Positions 30,801 through 37,862 of a stretch of DNA of 64,000 nt are shown here, one piece after another; position 1 is the stretch's first letter; the number at the start of each line of letters is the position of its first letter. The stretch spans positions 1 through 64,000 of the forward strand of contig JAIXWM010000083.1 of NCBI GenBank assembly GCA_027491255.1. Direction: 5' to 3'. The DNA comes from Rubrivivax sp. (GTDB lineage Bacteria; Pseudomonadota; Gammaproteobacteria; Burkholderiales; Burkholderiaceae_C). The notes under the pieces are model-generated. The model did no database searches. It was not told the DNA's origin and saw nothing but the letters and a program-made list of their open reading frames with translations. Made by a program: the position numbers and the translations under genes.

Positions 30801-30946
30801 GTGTTGACAGTGACCACCGGCTCGTCGATTCGGGGGTACTCCCGCACCGAGAGTTTGGAGAACGACACCACCCCGAGGAAGACGATCATCAAGGACATGA
30901 CCGTCGCGAACACTGGACGGCGAATGGAGGTTTCCGACAACTTCAT
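27809..30946 (-). CDS. RND multidrug efflux pump inner-membrane subunit (HAE1/AcrB-like)
   Basis: A 1045-residue proton-driven transporter with the classic arrangement: TM1, a large periplasmic loop, six TM helices, a second periplasmic loop, and five more helices. The N-terminus MKLSETSIRRPVFATVMSL is typical, and the proton-relay Asp pair is present in VVDDSIVVLENIFRHIEEG of TM4. It follows the adaptor gene by 38 nt. No outer-membrane channel gene is adjacent, so the pump probably uses a channel encoded elsewhere. Subfamily and substrates cannot be assigned; sequence character is closer to the MexF/MdtB-like broad group than to heavy-metal CzcA pumps. Confidence 0.94.
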   Translation of the reverse strand: MKLSETSIRRPVFATVMSLMIVFLGVVSFSKLSVREYPRIDEPVVTVNTKLLGASAEVIESQVTKPLEDSIAGIDGIDILTSISRAEQSQITARFKLSKDPDSAAADVRDRVSRIRGRLPASIDEPIIAKVEADAFPVVWLAFNSTNLSPLQITDLINRIVKPRLQTIPGVADVQINGDRKFAMRVWLDPDQLAAFRLTVQDVEDALRRQNLEVPAGRIESQQREFNVTARTDLNTEAQFAQITLKVVNGYTVRLRDVARIEQAPANERSIVRMNGKPSVSAGVVRNATANPLLISEGVRDLLPKIQQDLPAGLEVTIANDNSVFIDRSIKAVYKTTAEAVVLVALVVFLFLRTLRASIIPLVTIPVSLIGVFSLMALAGFSINTLTLLSLVLAIGLVVDDSIVVLENIFRHIEEGLTPVKAALKGVREIAFAVLAMTMTLAAVFAPLAFTPGRTGRLFIEFALTLAGAVVVSGFVALTLTPMMCSKLLRHNPKPSAFDRGMERVLVAITDAYSVALRWVLGHRWVILLVMAGSAGGSWWLYSTTRSELAPMEDRGVILTSVTAPDGATLEYTTRYLRAIERITADYGKEFDRTFIVAGSPTVAQGSAVLRAVDWEQRDKTTMQIARELQGKLAGLPGVTAFPITPPSLGQGFRSRPVNFVVVTNDSYENLSRVAQAFVAEMGRNPGIVAPDVDLRLNKPELLLEVDRDRAADAGVSVDQVARMVETMLGGRAVTRYKRDAEQYDVLVQTTARGRTTPEDIERLFVRGRNDTMVPLSALVKVRESVSPRELNHFNQRRSVTITANLAPGYSLGEALQFMDATAAKVLKPGYATELNGESREFRAASGALAVVFLLALLFIFLVLAAQFESFIDPFVILLAVPLSMLGALAALQWSGGTLNVYSQIGLVTLVGLITKHGILIVEFSNQLRQQGRQVIEAAVEAASLRLRPILMTTGAMVLGALPLALATGAGAESRRQIGWVIVGGMSLGTLLTIFVVPAVYTLFARKAVPGEVAVPDDDGSHEETHPPAAVSRPVTPVAAAGAGD

Positions 30947-30984
30947 GACCAGTCCCTTCGAGGATCAGGCAACGTCAGACAGGA

Positions 30985-32598
30985 TCAAGGCCGGGGGCCG
31001 GCACCGGCTCCGCCCGCAGGCGCCGGGCCCGCAGGGGCTGGCGGCTGGGCAGGCCGGTCCCCCTTGGACCAGCCGGCGCCGGGTGCGTCGCCCGAAGGGC
31101 CTCTTGCAGGCTTGCCTTCGCCGGCAGGCATGCCAGTTCCCGAAGGCGGCCTCTCGGCGCCAGGGGTGGCACCCTGGCCTGGACCGCCCTTGGAAGAGCC
31201 GGAACCGGGACCACCGGCGCCCATCGCCCCGCCTGCACCGGGACCTGCACCTGCACCTGCACCTGCACCTGCACCTGCGCCCGCACCAGCACCAGCACCA
31301 GCACCTCCGCCACCGCCACCGCCACCGCCACCGCCGGGTCGACCACCGCCAGGGCGGTTGAGATCGACGATGCGAACCGGCACCGTCTCACCCCGCATCA
31401 GGCGGGCCTGTCCGGCGACGACCACGGTATCACCCGCCTCGACACCCTCGAGGATCTCCACCTTGCCCGGCACCCGCATGCCGATGCGTACCGGGCTGCG
31501 CTGAGCGACCTTGCCCCCGGCATCCCCGGGCGCATCGACGACCTTGAACACCAATTGACGGTCACCCAAGGGCACGAGAGCCTCCTCGGGCACCACCAGC
31601 GCTGCCTCGCGGACCTCGAACACGGCGCGAACACGCGCAAACATGCCGCCACGCAGCGCGCCATCGGTGTTCGCCATACGCCCGCGCACCAGGATGGAGC
31701 GTCCGTTCGCGTCGAGCTGCGCATCGATGGCGTCCACTCGAGCCTGGAACTTGCGCCCAGGCAGCGCGTCGATCGTCAATTCGATCGCTTGCCCAGGATT
31801 CAATCGCGCGAGGAAGCGTTCGGGCAGACGGAAGTCCACCCACAAGGCGGAGAGATCTTCAATCAATACCAAGTCGGCGCCGTCCTTGACGTAGTCGCCG
31901 ACGTTGACGCTGCGGATGCCCGCCACCCCATCGAACGGCGCAAGCACCTTCATGCGCCCGATCTGTGCCTGGGCCAGCGCGACCTGGGCCTGCGCGACCT
32001 CCAGGGCGGCAGCGTTCTGGTCGACCGCGCTCTGGCTGACGAAGTTCTGCGCGGCCAGCTCACGGCTGCGCTGGAGATTCGTGCGCGCAATGGCGGCCGA
32101 AGCCTCGGCCTGCTTCAGTTGCGCCTGCTGCAGCGTGTCGTCGAGTTGGACCAGCAACTGGCCCTTGCGCACACGCTGCCCATCGGCAAACTGCAGCGTC
32201 CGAATGCGGCCACTCACCTCGGGCCGCAGGATGACGCCCTGACGCGCGCGCAAGGTACCCACGGCCTGGGTGTCGTCTGCCAGGCGGGTCGGCTCGACGC
32301 GAGCCACCTCGACAGGGGCAGGACCGCCGCCGCCCCCTCCTCCCTTGGCGCCTTCACCCTTTGGGCCACCGCCGCCAGCGCCTGGACCACCAGCGCCGGG
32401 ACCGCCGGCCCCGGGAGCCGGGCCTGGCCCGGCTGGGCCTGCGCCAGCGGCTGGCACCGCCGCACCCGCACTGCTGCTGCCCAAACCGGACGCCTGTGCC
32501 GAGGCGCCAGGCCCATGGTTCTGGTACCACCATGCACCACTGCCGGCGACAGCGACGCAGACCAATGCCACGACGAGATGAATCTTTCTACCAGCCAT
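30985..32598 (-). CDS. RND efflux periplasmic adaptor (membrane fusion protein)
   Basis: A 537-residue membrane-fusion protein. After an N-terminal anchor (about residues 8-24) comes a Gly/Ala/Pro-rich linker to about residue 95, then the conserved core: VGTLRARQGVILRPEVSGRI (barrel-sandwich), an alpha hairpin, VLAPFDGVAGIRSVNVGDYV, and the beta-barrel/membrane-proximal domains. The C-terminal 110 residues are again extreme low-complexity Gly-Ala-Pro encoded by short tandem repeats. GGAG eight bases before the ATG supports the start. Homologues usually lack such long flanks, making this one unusually long. It is upstream of the RND pump gene. Confidence 0.93.
   Translation of the reverse strand: MAGRKIHLVVALVCVAVAGSGAWWYQNHGPGASAQASGLGSSSAGAAVPAAGAGPAGPGPAPGAGGPGAGGPGAGGGGPKGEGAKGGGGGGGPAPVEVARVEPTRLADDTQAVGTLRARQGVILRPEVSGRIRTLQFADGQRVRKGQLLVQLDDTLQQAQLKQAEASAAIARTNLQRSRELAAQNFVSQSAVDQNAAALEVAQAQVALAQAQIGRMKVLAPFDGVAGIRSVNVGDYVKDGADLVLIEDLSALWVDFRLPERFLARLNPGQAIELTIDALPGRKFQARVDAIDAQLDANGRSILVRGRMANTDGALRGGMFARVRAVFEVREAALVVPEEALVPLGDRQLVFKVVDAPGDAGGKVAQRSPVRIGMRVPGKVEILEGVEAGDTVVVAGQARLMRGETVPVRIVDLNRPGGGRPGGGGGGGGGGGAGAGAGAGAGAGAGAGAGAGPGAGGAMGAGGPGSGSSKGGPGQGATPGAERPPSGTGMPAGEGKPARGPSGDAPGAGWSKGDRPAQPPAPAGPAPAGGAGAGPRP
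31244..31335. repeat. Hexanucleotide and trinucleotide tandem repeats inside the RND adaptor gene
   Basis: Six copies of CCTGCA (31244-31279) are followed by degenerate CACCAG and CACCGC units to about 31335. In the coding strand they specify alternating Gly-Ala and then poly-Gly. Unit length is a multiple of three, so expansion or contraction changes tail length without a frameshift. Confidence 0.85.
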
Positions 32599-32668
32599 GC
32601 GCCATGCTCCAAACTTCGCAATGTAATCGGGCTTGACCTTTGATGCCTCAGGGTCTTCTAGAGCCCGA

Positions 32669-33115
32669 TCACTCCACCTTGCCCAAGACGCCGTAGACGC
32701 CCCGATTGGCCAGCGCATCGGCACGCTCGTTGCCTGGGTCGCCGGAGTGTCCTCGCACCCACTGCCACTCGATCTCGTGGGTGGGCACGAGAGCATCCAG
32801 GCGTTTCCACAAGTCGACGTTCTTGACAGGCTGGCCCGATGCCGTCCGCCAACCTTTGCGTTTCCATCCATGGATCCAGCTCGTGATGCCCTGACGGACG
32901 TAGTCGCTGTCCAGATACAGGCTCACGCGGCTGCGCGACTTCAATGCCGCCAGCGCCTCGATGACCGCGGTCAACTCCATGCGGTTGTTCGTGGTCAACG
33001 CTTCGCCACCCCAGATCTCGCGCTCGTGGGAACCGCTGCGCAGCCAGGCCCCCCAACCGCCCGGGCCGGGGTTGCCCTTGCAGGCGCCGTCGGTGTAGAT
33101 CAAGACTTCCTTCAT
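32669..33115 (-). CDS. rnhA: Ribonuclease HI
   Basis: Cuts the RNA strand of RNA-DNA hybrids (Okazaki primers, R-loops). The 148-residue protein has all four catalytic acidic residues: Asp in [15 protein letters not shown], Glu in [13 protein letters not shown], Asp in [11 protein letters not shown] and Asp in [15 protein letters not shown]. The ATG at 33115 is chosen over 33127 because GGAG precedes it at six-base spacing. It follows the methyltransferase gene; the dnaQ gene that often accompanies rnhA is not here. Confidence 0.97.
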   Translation of the reverse strand: MKEVLIYTDGACKGNPGPGGWGAWLRSGSHEREIWGGEALTTNNRMELTAVIEALAALKSRSRVSLYLDSDYVRQGITSWIHGWKRKGWRTASGQPVKNVDLWKRLDALVPTHEIEWQWVRGHSGDPGNERADALANRGVYGVLGKVE

Positions 33116-33197
33116 GCTCGACTCCATGCGGGGTGGGGCAAGCGCAAGCCCGCCAGCAAAAGGGTGGACGCAGACGCGCGAAACCGTTGCGTGCGCA

Positions 33198-34010
33198 TCA
33201 GGCCAGCGGAGGGCCTTGGCGGCTTTGCCTGGCGGCTACCGCGTTCCTGGGTGCATTTGCGTAACGCGCCTGGCGACGTGCCAGGCCCACAAGCCTCATT
33301 CCACGAACCCGCTTCACGGCTTCAATGGCGTACACGGCGCCGAACACAGGCCACCAGCGGGGGCCCATCCGCTCCATCCACTCCAACCGATCCAGCCATT
33401 CGGGTCGTGTCAGCGGCGGACGGAACCCTCCGAACCGCGCCCCCTCGACCTCGAAGCTCAAGAGTCTCAACCAGTCGCGCAAGCGGCGGTAGGCGATGGG
33501 CTGACAGGCTTCCTGGCGCCAAGGCGGCCGCAAGCCCCACAGGCTACCCGGGTTCAGACCGAAGATCAGCAGGCGGCCCTCAGGAACGAGGACGCGCTCC
33601 ACCTCCGCAAGCGCCAGATGCGGGTCGCGAGACTGCTCGAGGGCGTGCGCCAGGACCACCACGTCCAGGCTACGACCAGGAAAAGGAAGCGCGTCGAAGT
33701 CGCAATGAAGCACACCCATCGGGCGGCGCGCCGCCCGCTTCGGCGCATCGACTGGCATGTCCGGACCACACAAGGCAGGCGCAGACTGCAAATCATGGGA
33801 CGGCAGACCGACCCACTGATGAGAAATGCGGTTGGTGCGAAGCGCATCGAGCGCCGGCATCCCCAACTGCAGCGCATGAAACCCGAAAGCGTCGACCAGG
33901 GCCCCGTCGGCCCATCGCTGCTCCCATTCGACCACGCGGCGCCCCGAGGGGGTGTCCCACCAGCGGGGCGCTTCGGGGGCACTATCTATAATCTGCGGTT
34001 GGTGTCGCAT
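33198..34010 (-). CDS. Class I SAM-dependent methyltransferase (YafS-like position)
   Basis: A protein of about 270 residues with the Methyltransf_11 core: [20 protein letters not shown], then [20 protein letters not shown], and a helical C-terminus. The usual glycine-rich motif I is poorly conserved, so the cofactor-binding loop may be altered. The position between gloB (divergent) and rnhA matches that of E. coli yafS. The ATG at 34010 overlaps the divergent gloB start by two bases, which is unusual; an upstream ATG (34043) would overlap further. Substrate unknown. Confidence 0.8.
   Translation of the reverse strand: MRHQPQIIDSAPEAPRWWDTPSGRRVVEWEQRWADGALVDAFGFHALQLGMPALDALRTNRISHQWVGLPSHDLQSAPALCGPDMPVDAPKRAARRPMGVLHCDFDALPFPGRSLDVVVLAHALEQSRDPHLALAEVERVLVPEGRLLIFGLNPGSLWGLRPPWRQEACQPIAYRRLRDWLRLLSFEVEGARFGGFRPPLTRPEWLDRLEWMERMGPRWWPVFGAVYAIEAVKRVRGMRLVGLARRQARYANAPRNAVAARQSRQGPPLA
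33987..33992 (+). promoter_or_regulatory. -10 box of gloB
   Basis: TATAAT, 16 nt upstream of the gloB ATG, giving a leader of about ten bases. It lies inside the first codons of the divergent methyltransferase gene. Confidence 0.6.
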
Positions 34011-34779
34011 GAAGCTCACAGCAATCCCGGCGTTCTCGGACAACTACATCTGGATGGTCGACGACGGGCGTCACGCAGTGGTCGTGGACCCGGGCGAAGC
34101 GGCTCCGGTCTTGCTGGCATTGAACGAGCGAAATCTTCGACTCGTCGGGATTCTAGTGACGCATCACCACCGCGACCACGTCGGCGGCGTCGAACATCTG
34201 CGCTCGATTCTTGACGGCCCGGTCTGGGGTCCCGCGGGTGAAAGCACGCCGGAGCCGCGCCTCGCCGTGGTCGGCGGCGACAACTTCAAGGTGCTGGGGC
34301 TGCGTTGGCAAGTCCTGGACGTGCCAGGCCATACCCGCGGACACGTCGCCTATTTCGTCCCCCATGGGAGCGGCCATCCACTGTTGTTTTGTGGCGACAC
34401 CCTGTTCTCAGGCGGCTGCGGCCGGCTTTTCGAGGGCACGGCTGAGCAGATGCATGGATCGCTGCAGGCTCTGGCCCGCCTGCCGGCGCAGACGCGGGTC
34501 TGCTGCGCGCACGAGTACACGCTGGCCAACCTGCGGTTCGCGCGCGCCGTGGAGCCCACGAACCAGAACCTCGTCGAACACGCCCGCTGGTGCGAGGAGC
34601 AGCGCGCCGCCGGTCTGCCGACACTTCCTTCGACGCTGGAAATCGAGTTGAGGCTCAATCCGTTCCTGCGCTGCCACGAGCCGCAGGTGGCATCTGCAGC
34701 CAGAGCCCGTGGCGTCGACGCGTCGGACGCCGTTTCCGTCTTCGCAGCCTTGCGCGCATGGAAGGATGCATTCCAATGA
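34009..34779 (+). CDS. gloB: Hydroxyacylglutathione hydrolase (glyoxalase II)
   Basis: Hydrolyses S-lactoylglutathione to lactate and glutathione, the second step of methylglyoxal detoxification. A metallo-beta-lactamase fold protein of 256 residues with the metal motif THHHRDHVGG, further ligands in VPGHTRGHVAYF, CGDTLFSGGCGR and CCAHEYT, and the C-terminal glyoxalase II substrate-binding helices (NPFLRC). Its stop overlaps the mltD start (ATGA). The gloB-mltD arrangement divergent from methyltransferase-rnhA is conserved with Gammaproteobacteria. Confidence 0.97.
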   Translation: MKLTAIPAFSDNYIWMVDDGRHAVVVDPGEAAPVLLALNERNLRLVGILVTHHHRDHVGGVEHLRSILDGPVWGPAGESTPEPRLAVVGGDNFKVLGLRWQVLDVPGHTRGHVAYFVPHGSGHPLLFCGDTLFSGGCGRLFEGTAEQMHGSLQALARLPAQTRVCCAHEYTLANLRFARAVEPTNQNLVEHARWCEEQRAAGLPTLPSTLEIELRLNPFLRCHEPQVASAARARGVDASDAVSVFAALRAWKDAFQ

Positions 34780-36389
34780 CAGCCGGCCGTCCGCCGCACT
34801 CCCCCCTGTGGCTTGCGTGCATCGCACTCGCTTCCCTCTTCCACAGCGCTTCGGCAGGTGCGACAGAGTCTGCGTCCACGGCCGTGGTGTGGCCCGACAA
34901 CACGGCGCCTCCCGTGAGGCAACCGCTGCCCAGCGGCGCCGATGCCGCCGGCGACATCGGGCCGGACCCGGCAGGTGCCGGCCCAGCGCGTGCCGAACGA
35001 GCCGGTCCGGCCGACGGAACTGCAGGCACGGATGCTGACGCCGCCCCCACGCAAACTCCTCGCGACGATGCCCGGGCCGATCTCTGGCAACGCGTTCGTC
35101 GAGGCTTCGCGCTGCCCGACCTGGACGGCGATCTGGTGCAGCGCTGGGAACAGTGGTATTCGACGCGACCGGACTACGTGGAGCGCATGACGCAACGGGG
35201 GGCCCGCTACCTCTTTCATATCGTCGAGGAAGTCCAGAAACGTGGTCTGCCCACGGAACTGGCGCTGCTGCCCTTCATCGAGAGCGCCTTCAACCCACAG
35301 GCTCTGTCGGTGGCAAGTGCGTCAGGCATCTGGCAGTTCATGCCGGCCACGGGGCGGGACTTCGATCTGCGGCAGAACTTGTTCCGGGACGACCGGCGCG
35401 ACGTCATGGCGTCCACACGCGCGGCGCTGGACTATCTGGAGTCCCTGCACCGGATGTTCGGGGACTGGCACCTTGCGCTTGCCGCGTACAACTGGGGACA
35501 GGGCAATGTCCAGCGGGCGCTCGACAACGCCAGGCGCTCAGGCCTTCAGGCGGGCTATCCCTTCCTGCGCATGCCTGACGAAACGCGCAACTACGTGCCC
35601 AAGCTGCAGGCGGTCAAGAACATCGTGCTGAACCCGCGGCAGTTCCAGATCGAACTCCCCGCCCTGCAGAACCACCCCTACTTCGTGGCTGTGGAGATAG
35701 ACCGCGACATCGACGTCGCCCTCGCCGCGCGGCTGGCTGGCATGAGCGTGGATGATTTCCAGGCCTTGAACCCGCAACTCAACAAGCCCTTGGTCCTGGC
35801 CGCCGGGACACCGCAGCTGCTGTTGCCTTACGACAACGCAGAGATGTTCCGCGACAGCCTGGCCCGCCACCCAGGACCGTGGGCCAGCTGGACGGCATGG
35901 GTCGCTCCTCGGACGATGCGCCTGGCGGAAGCGGCGCAGCTGTCCGGCTTCTCGGTAGAGCAGCTGCGGTCACTCAACCGTATCCCTGCAGGCATGATGC
36001 TGCGCACGGGCTCGACGCTGCTGGTGCCGCGCACGGGTCGAGCGCAGAGTGATGTGAGCGAACGCGTGGCCGAAGGCGCGATGCTGTCTCTGGTGCCGGA
36101 ACGTCAAGCGCAGGCACGGCGCACGATCCAGGCCTCGGCCAAAGGGGAGCCGCTCGCGCAACTGGCGCGACGGCATGGCGTGGCAACAGCGCAACTGGCG
36201 CGCTGGAACGGCCTGCCCGCCAACGCGCAGCTCAAGCCAGGACAACAACTTGTCGTGCTCTCGGCGCCGGCGCCTGGTGTACGCGCCAAACAGGGTCCGC
36301 GCGCCAAGTCGCGCGAGACCCGCCAGGCTCGCCAAGCCCAGGGCTCACGTATCAAGGTGGCTCAGGCACAGCCCAATTCGAGACGGTGA
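34776..36389 (+). CDS. mltD: Membrane-bound lytic murein transglycosylase MltD
   Basis: Cleaves the glycan strand of peptidoglycan with formation of 1,6-anhydromuramic ends. The 537-residue product has a signal peptide (PLWLACIALASLFHSASA, residues 10-27), a Pro/Ala linker, the family 1D SLT domain with catalytic Glu in LLPFIESAFNP and the motifs ASGIWQFMPATG and AAYNWGQGNVQRAL, and two C-terminal LysM-type repeats (near residues 370-420 and 440-500). The tail is basic. No lipobox cysteine is evident at the signal cleavage, unlike E. coli MltD. Its start overlaps gloB by four bases. Confidence 0.93.
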   Translation: MTAGRPPHSPLWLACIALASLFHSASAGATESASTAVVWPDNTAPPVRQPLPSGADAAGDIGPDPAGAGPARAERAGPADGTAGTDADAAPTQTPRDDARADLWQRVRRGFALPDLDGDLVQRWEQWYSTRPDYVERMTQRGARYLFHIVEEVQKRGLPTELALLPFIESAFNPQALSVASASGIWQFMPATGRDFDLRQNLFRDDRRDVMASTRAALDYLESLHRMFGDWHLALAAYNWGQGNVQRALDNARRSGLQAGYPFLRMPDETRNYVPKLQAVKNIVLNPRQFQIELPALQNHPYFVAVEIDRDIDVALAARLAGMSVDDFQALNPQLNKPLVLAAGTPQLLLPYDNAEMFRDSLARHPGPWASWTAWVAPRTMRLAEAAQLSGFSVEQLRSLNRIPAGMMLRTGSTLLVPRTGRAQSDVSERVAEGAMLSLVPERQAQARRTIQASAKGEPLAQLARRHGVATAQLARWNGLPANAQLKPGQQLVVLSAPAPGVRAKQGPRAKSRETRQARQAQGSRIKVAQAQPNSRR

Positions 36390-36427
36390 ATTGCGGGGCG
36401 GCGGCCCATATCCCCTTCAGCGTCGGG

Positions 36428-36835
36428 TCAACGGGCGCCAATAGCCGCCAGCAGGAAGATCGCCAGGCACACACCCAGTCCCGCGATCCACGTGAGCGAA
36501 CGCCAGGCCGCGCGGTCCTTCACGTAAAGCGCGATGTAAACCAGTCTCAAGACGACAAAGACCACGGCCAAAGCGTCGACCCAGGGCTGCGATGCCCCGG
36601 CTTGCTGTGCCACCAGCACCGAGGCGATGAACATCGGCAAGGCCTCGAAACTGTTGGCCTGCGCAGCGTTGGCCCGCGCCCGATAGCCCGTCTGCCTTGC
36701 TAGCCAGGCGCGGGGGTCGCGGTTGTCATAGCCGCCCTCGGCAGGCTTCGTTGAAAAGGTTCCCGCCTTGGCGATGCCCGCGCAGACGATCGGAAGCAGG
36801 CAGGCCAACAGCAGACAGTAATTGGCAACGGTCAT
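36428..36835 (-). CDS. MAPEG family membrane protein
   Basis: A 135-residue four-helix membrane protein of the MAPEG (microsomal glutathione S-transferase/eicosanoid) superfamily. The conserved RANAAQANSFEALPMFIASVL block after the first loop is diagnostic of the bacterial MAPEG group, flanked by hydrophobic helices at residues 3-22, 72-92, 97-110 and 113-133. A GGAG site lies seven bases upstream of the ATG. It follows recR on the same strand. Enzymatic activity is unproven for bacterial members. Confidence 0.88.
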   Translation of the reverse strand: MTVANYCLLLACLLPIVCAGIAKAGTFSTKPAEGGYDNRDPRAWLARQTGYRARANAAQANSFEALPMFIASVLVAQQAGASQPWVDALAVVFVVLRLVYIALYVKDRAAWRSLTWIAGLGVCLAIFLLAAIGAR

Positions 36836-36895
36836 CGCGGTTCTCCATCGAGGGGGTGTCGAGGTCGCAGTACCCTGGTATGCCGGTTGGCCTGC

Positions 36896-37486
36896 TCAGC
36901 GCCTGTCTGCCAGGGCGTGGGCGATCGTGCCCGCATCGACATGCTCCAGTTCGCTCCCGGCGGGAACACCGCGAGCCAGGCGCGTGACGCGCAGCCCGCG
37001 CGCGCGCAGCGCGTCGGCCAGCACCTGTGCCGTCACCTCTCCCTCGGCACTGAAGCCGGTGGCGAGGATCACCTCCTGGACCTCGCCGTCAGAGGCGCGC
37101 TGCATCAACTCGTGCGCAGCGATGGTCTCCGGACCGCGGCCGTCCAGGGGGCTGAGGCGCCCCATCAAGACGAAATACAAGCCGCAGAAGGAGCCCGTGC
37201 GCTCGAGCGCCGCTTGATCGGCAGGCGTCTCGACGACACAAAGCAGCCGCGCGTCGCGGCCCGGATCAAGACAGGTATCGCACACCGGGCTCTCGCTGAA
37301 GGTATGGCAGCGCGCGCAATGACCGACCTGCGCCACCGCCTCGCCAAGCGCACGGGACAACAGCAAGGCACCGTCCCGGTCGTGTTGCAGCAGATGAAAC
37401 GCCATGCGTTGTGCCGACTTCGCACCCACACCCGGCAGGCGACGCAAGGCCGCCACCAGTGCATCAAGACGCCCGACTTCCGCCAC
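36896..37486 (-). CDS. recR: Recombination mediator RecR
   Basis: Works with RecO and RecF to load RecA on gapped DNA. About 196 residues: N-terminal helix-hairpin-helix ([20 protein letters not shown]), a C4 zinc finger (CARC...CDTC), a Toprim domain ([16 protein letters not shown]) and a C-terminal Walker-B-like end. Start codon choice is between GTG at 37486, with GGTGG six bases upstream, and TTG at 37492; I prefer the GTG. It is the third gene of the conserved dnaX-ybaB-recR unit. Confidence 0.95.
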   Translation of the reverse strand: MAEVGRLDALVAALRRLPGVGAKSAQRMAFHLLQHDRDGALLLSRALGEAVAQVGHCARCHTFSESPVCDTCLDPGRDARLLCVVETPADQAALERTGSFCGLYFVLMGRLSPLDGRGPETIAAHELMQRASDGEVQEVILATGFSAEGEVTAQVLADALRARGLRVTRLARGVPAGSELEHVDAGTIAHALADRR

Positions 37487-37503
37487 AACCAACCACCACG
37501 GGC

Positions 37504-37830
37504 TCAGAACGGAAGTTTCATCCCTGGCGGCAAGGGCATCCCGGCGGTCAGTCGCGACATCTTTTCACTGCTCACCTGCTCCGCACGACGGATGGCATCG
37601 TTGAAGGCCGCCGCCACAAGGTCCTCGAGCATGTCACGATCCTCGCCGAGCAGGCTGGGATCGATGACGACACGTCGCACGTCGTGCTTGCAGGTCATCG
37701 TGACCTTGACCAAGCCGGCACCCGACTGGCCCTCGACCTCGATGGATCCGAGTTCCTCCTGGGCGCGCCGCAGGTTGTCCTGCATGGCCTGCGCCTGTTT
37801 CATCAGGCCGGCCAGTTGTCCTTTCATCAT
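37504..37830 (-). CDS. ybaB: Nucleoid-associated protein YbaB/EbfC
   Basis: A small DNA-binding homodimer of 108 residues. It has the family pattern [34 protein letters not shown] and [16 protein letters not shown]. It starts at tandem ATG codons (MMKGQ) and sits between dnaX and recR, as in most Proteobacteria, 32 nt after dnaX. Confidence 0.96.
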   Translation of the reverse strand: MMKGQLAGLMKQAQAMQDNLRRAQEELGSIEVEGQSGAGLVKVTMTCKHDVRRVVIDPSLLGEDRDMLEDLVAAAFNDAIRRAEQVSSEKMSRLTAGMPLPPGMKLPF

Positions 37831-37862
37831 CGGGGTGTCCTTTCAAGACTGGAGGTATCGGA

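Noticed and set aside
27869..31504. A long open frame (over 1200 codons) on the plus strand
   Set aside because: It lies wholly antisense to the RND pump and adaptor genes, has His/Arg/Gln-rich composition without domains, and arises from GC-rich third-position bias.
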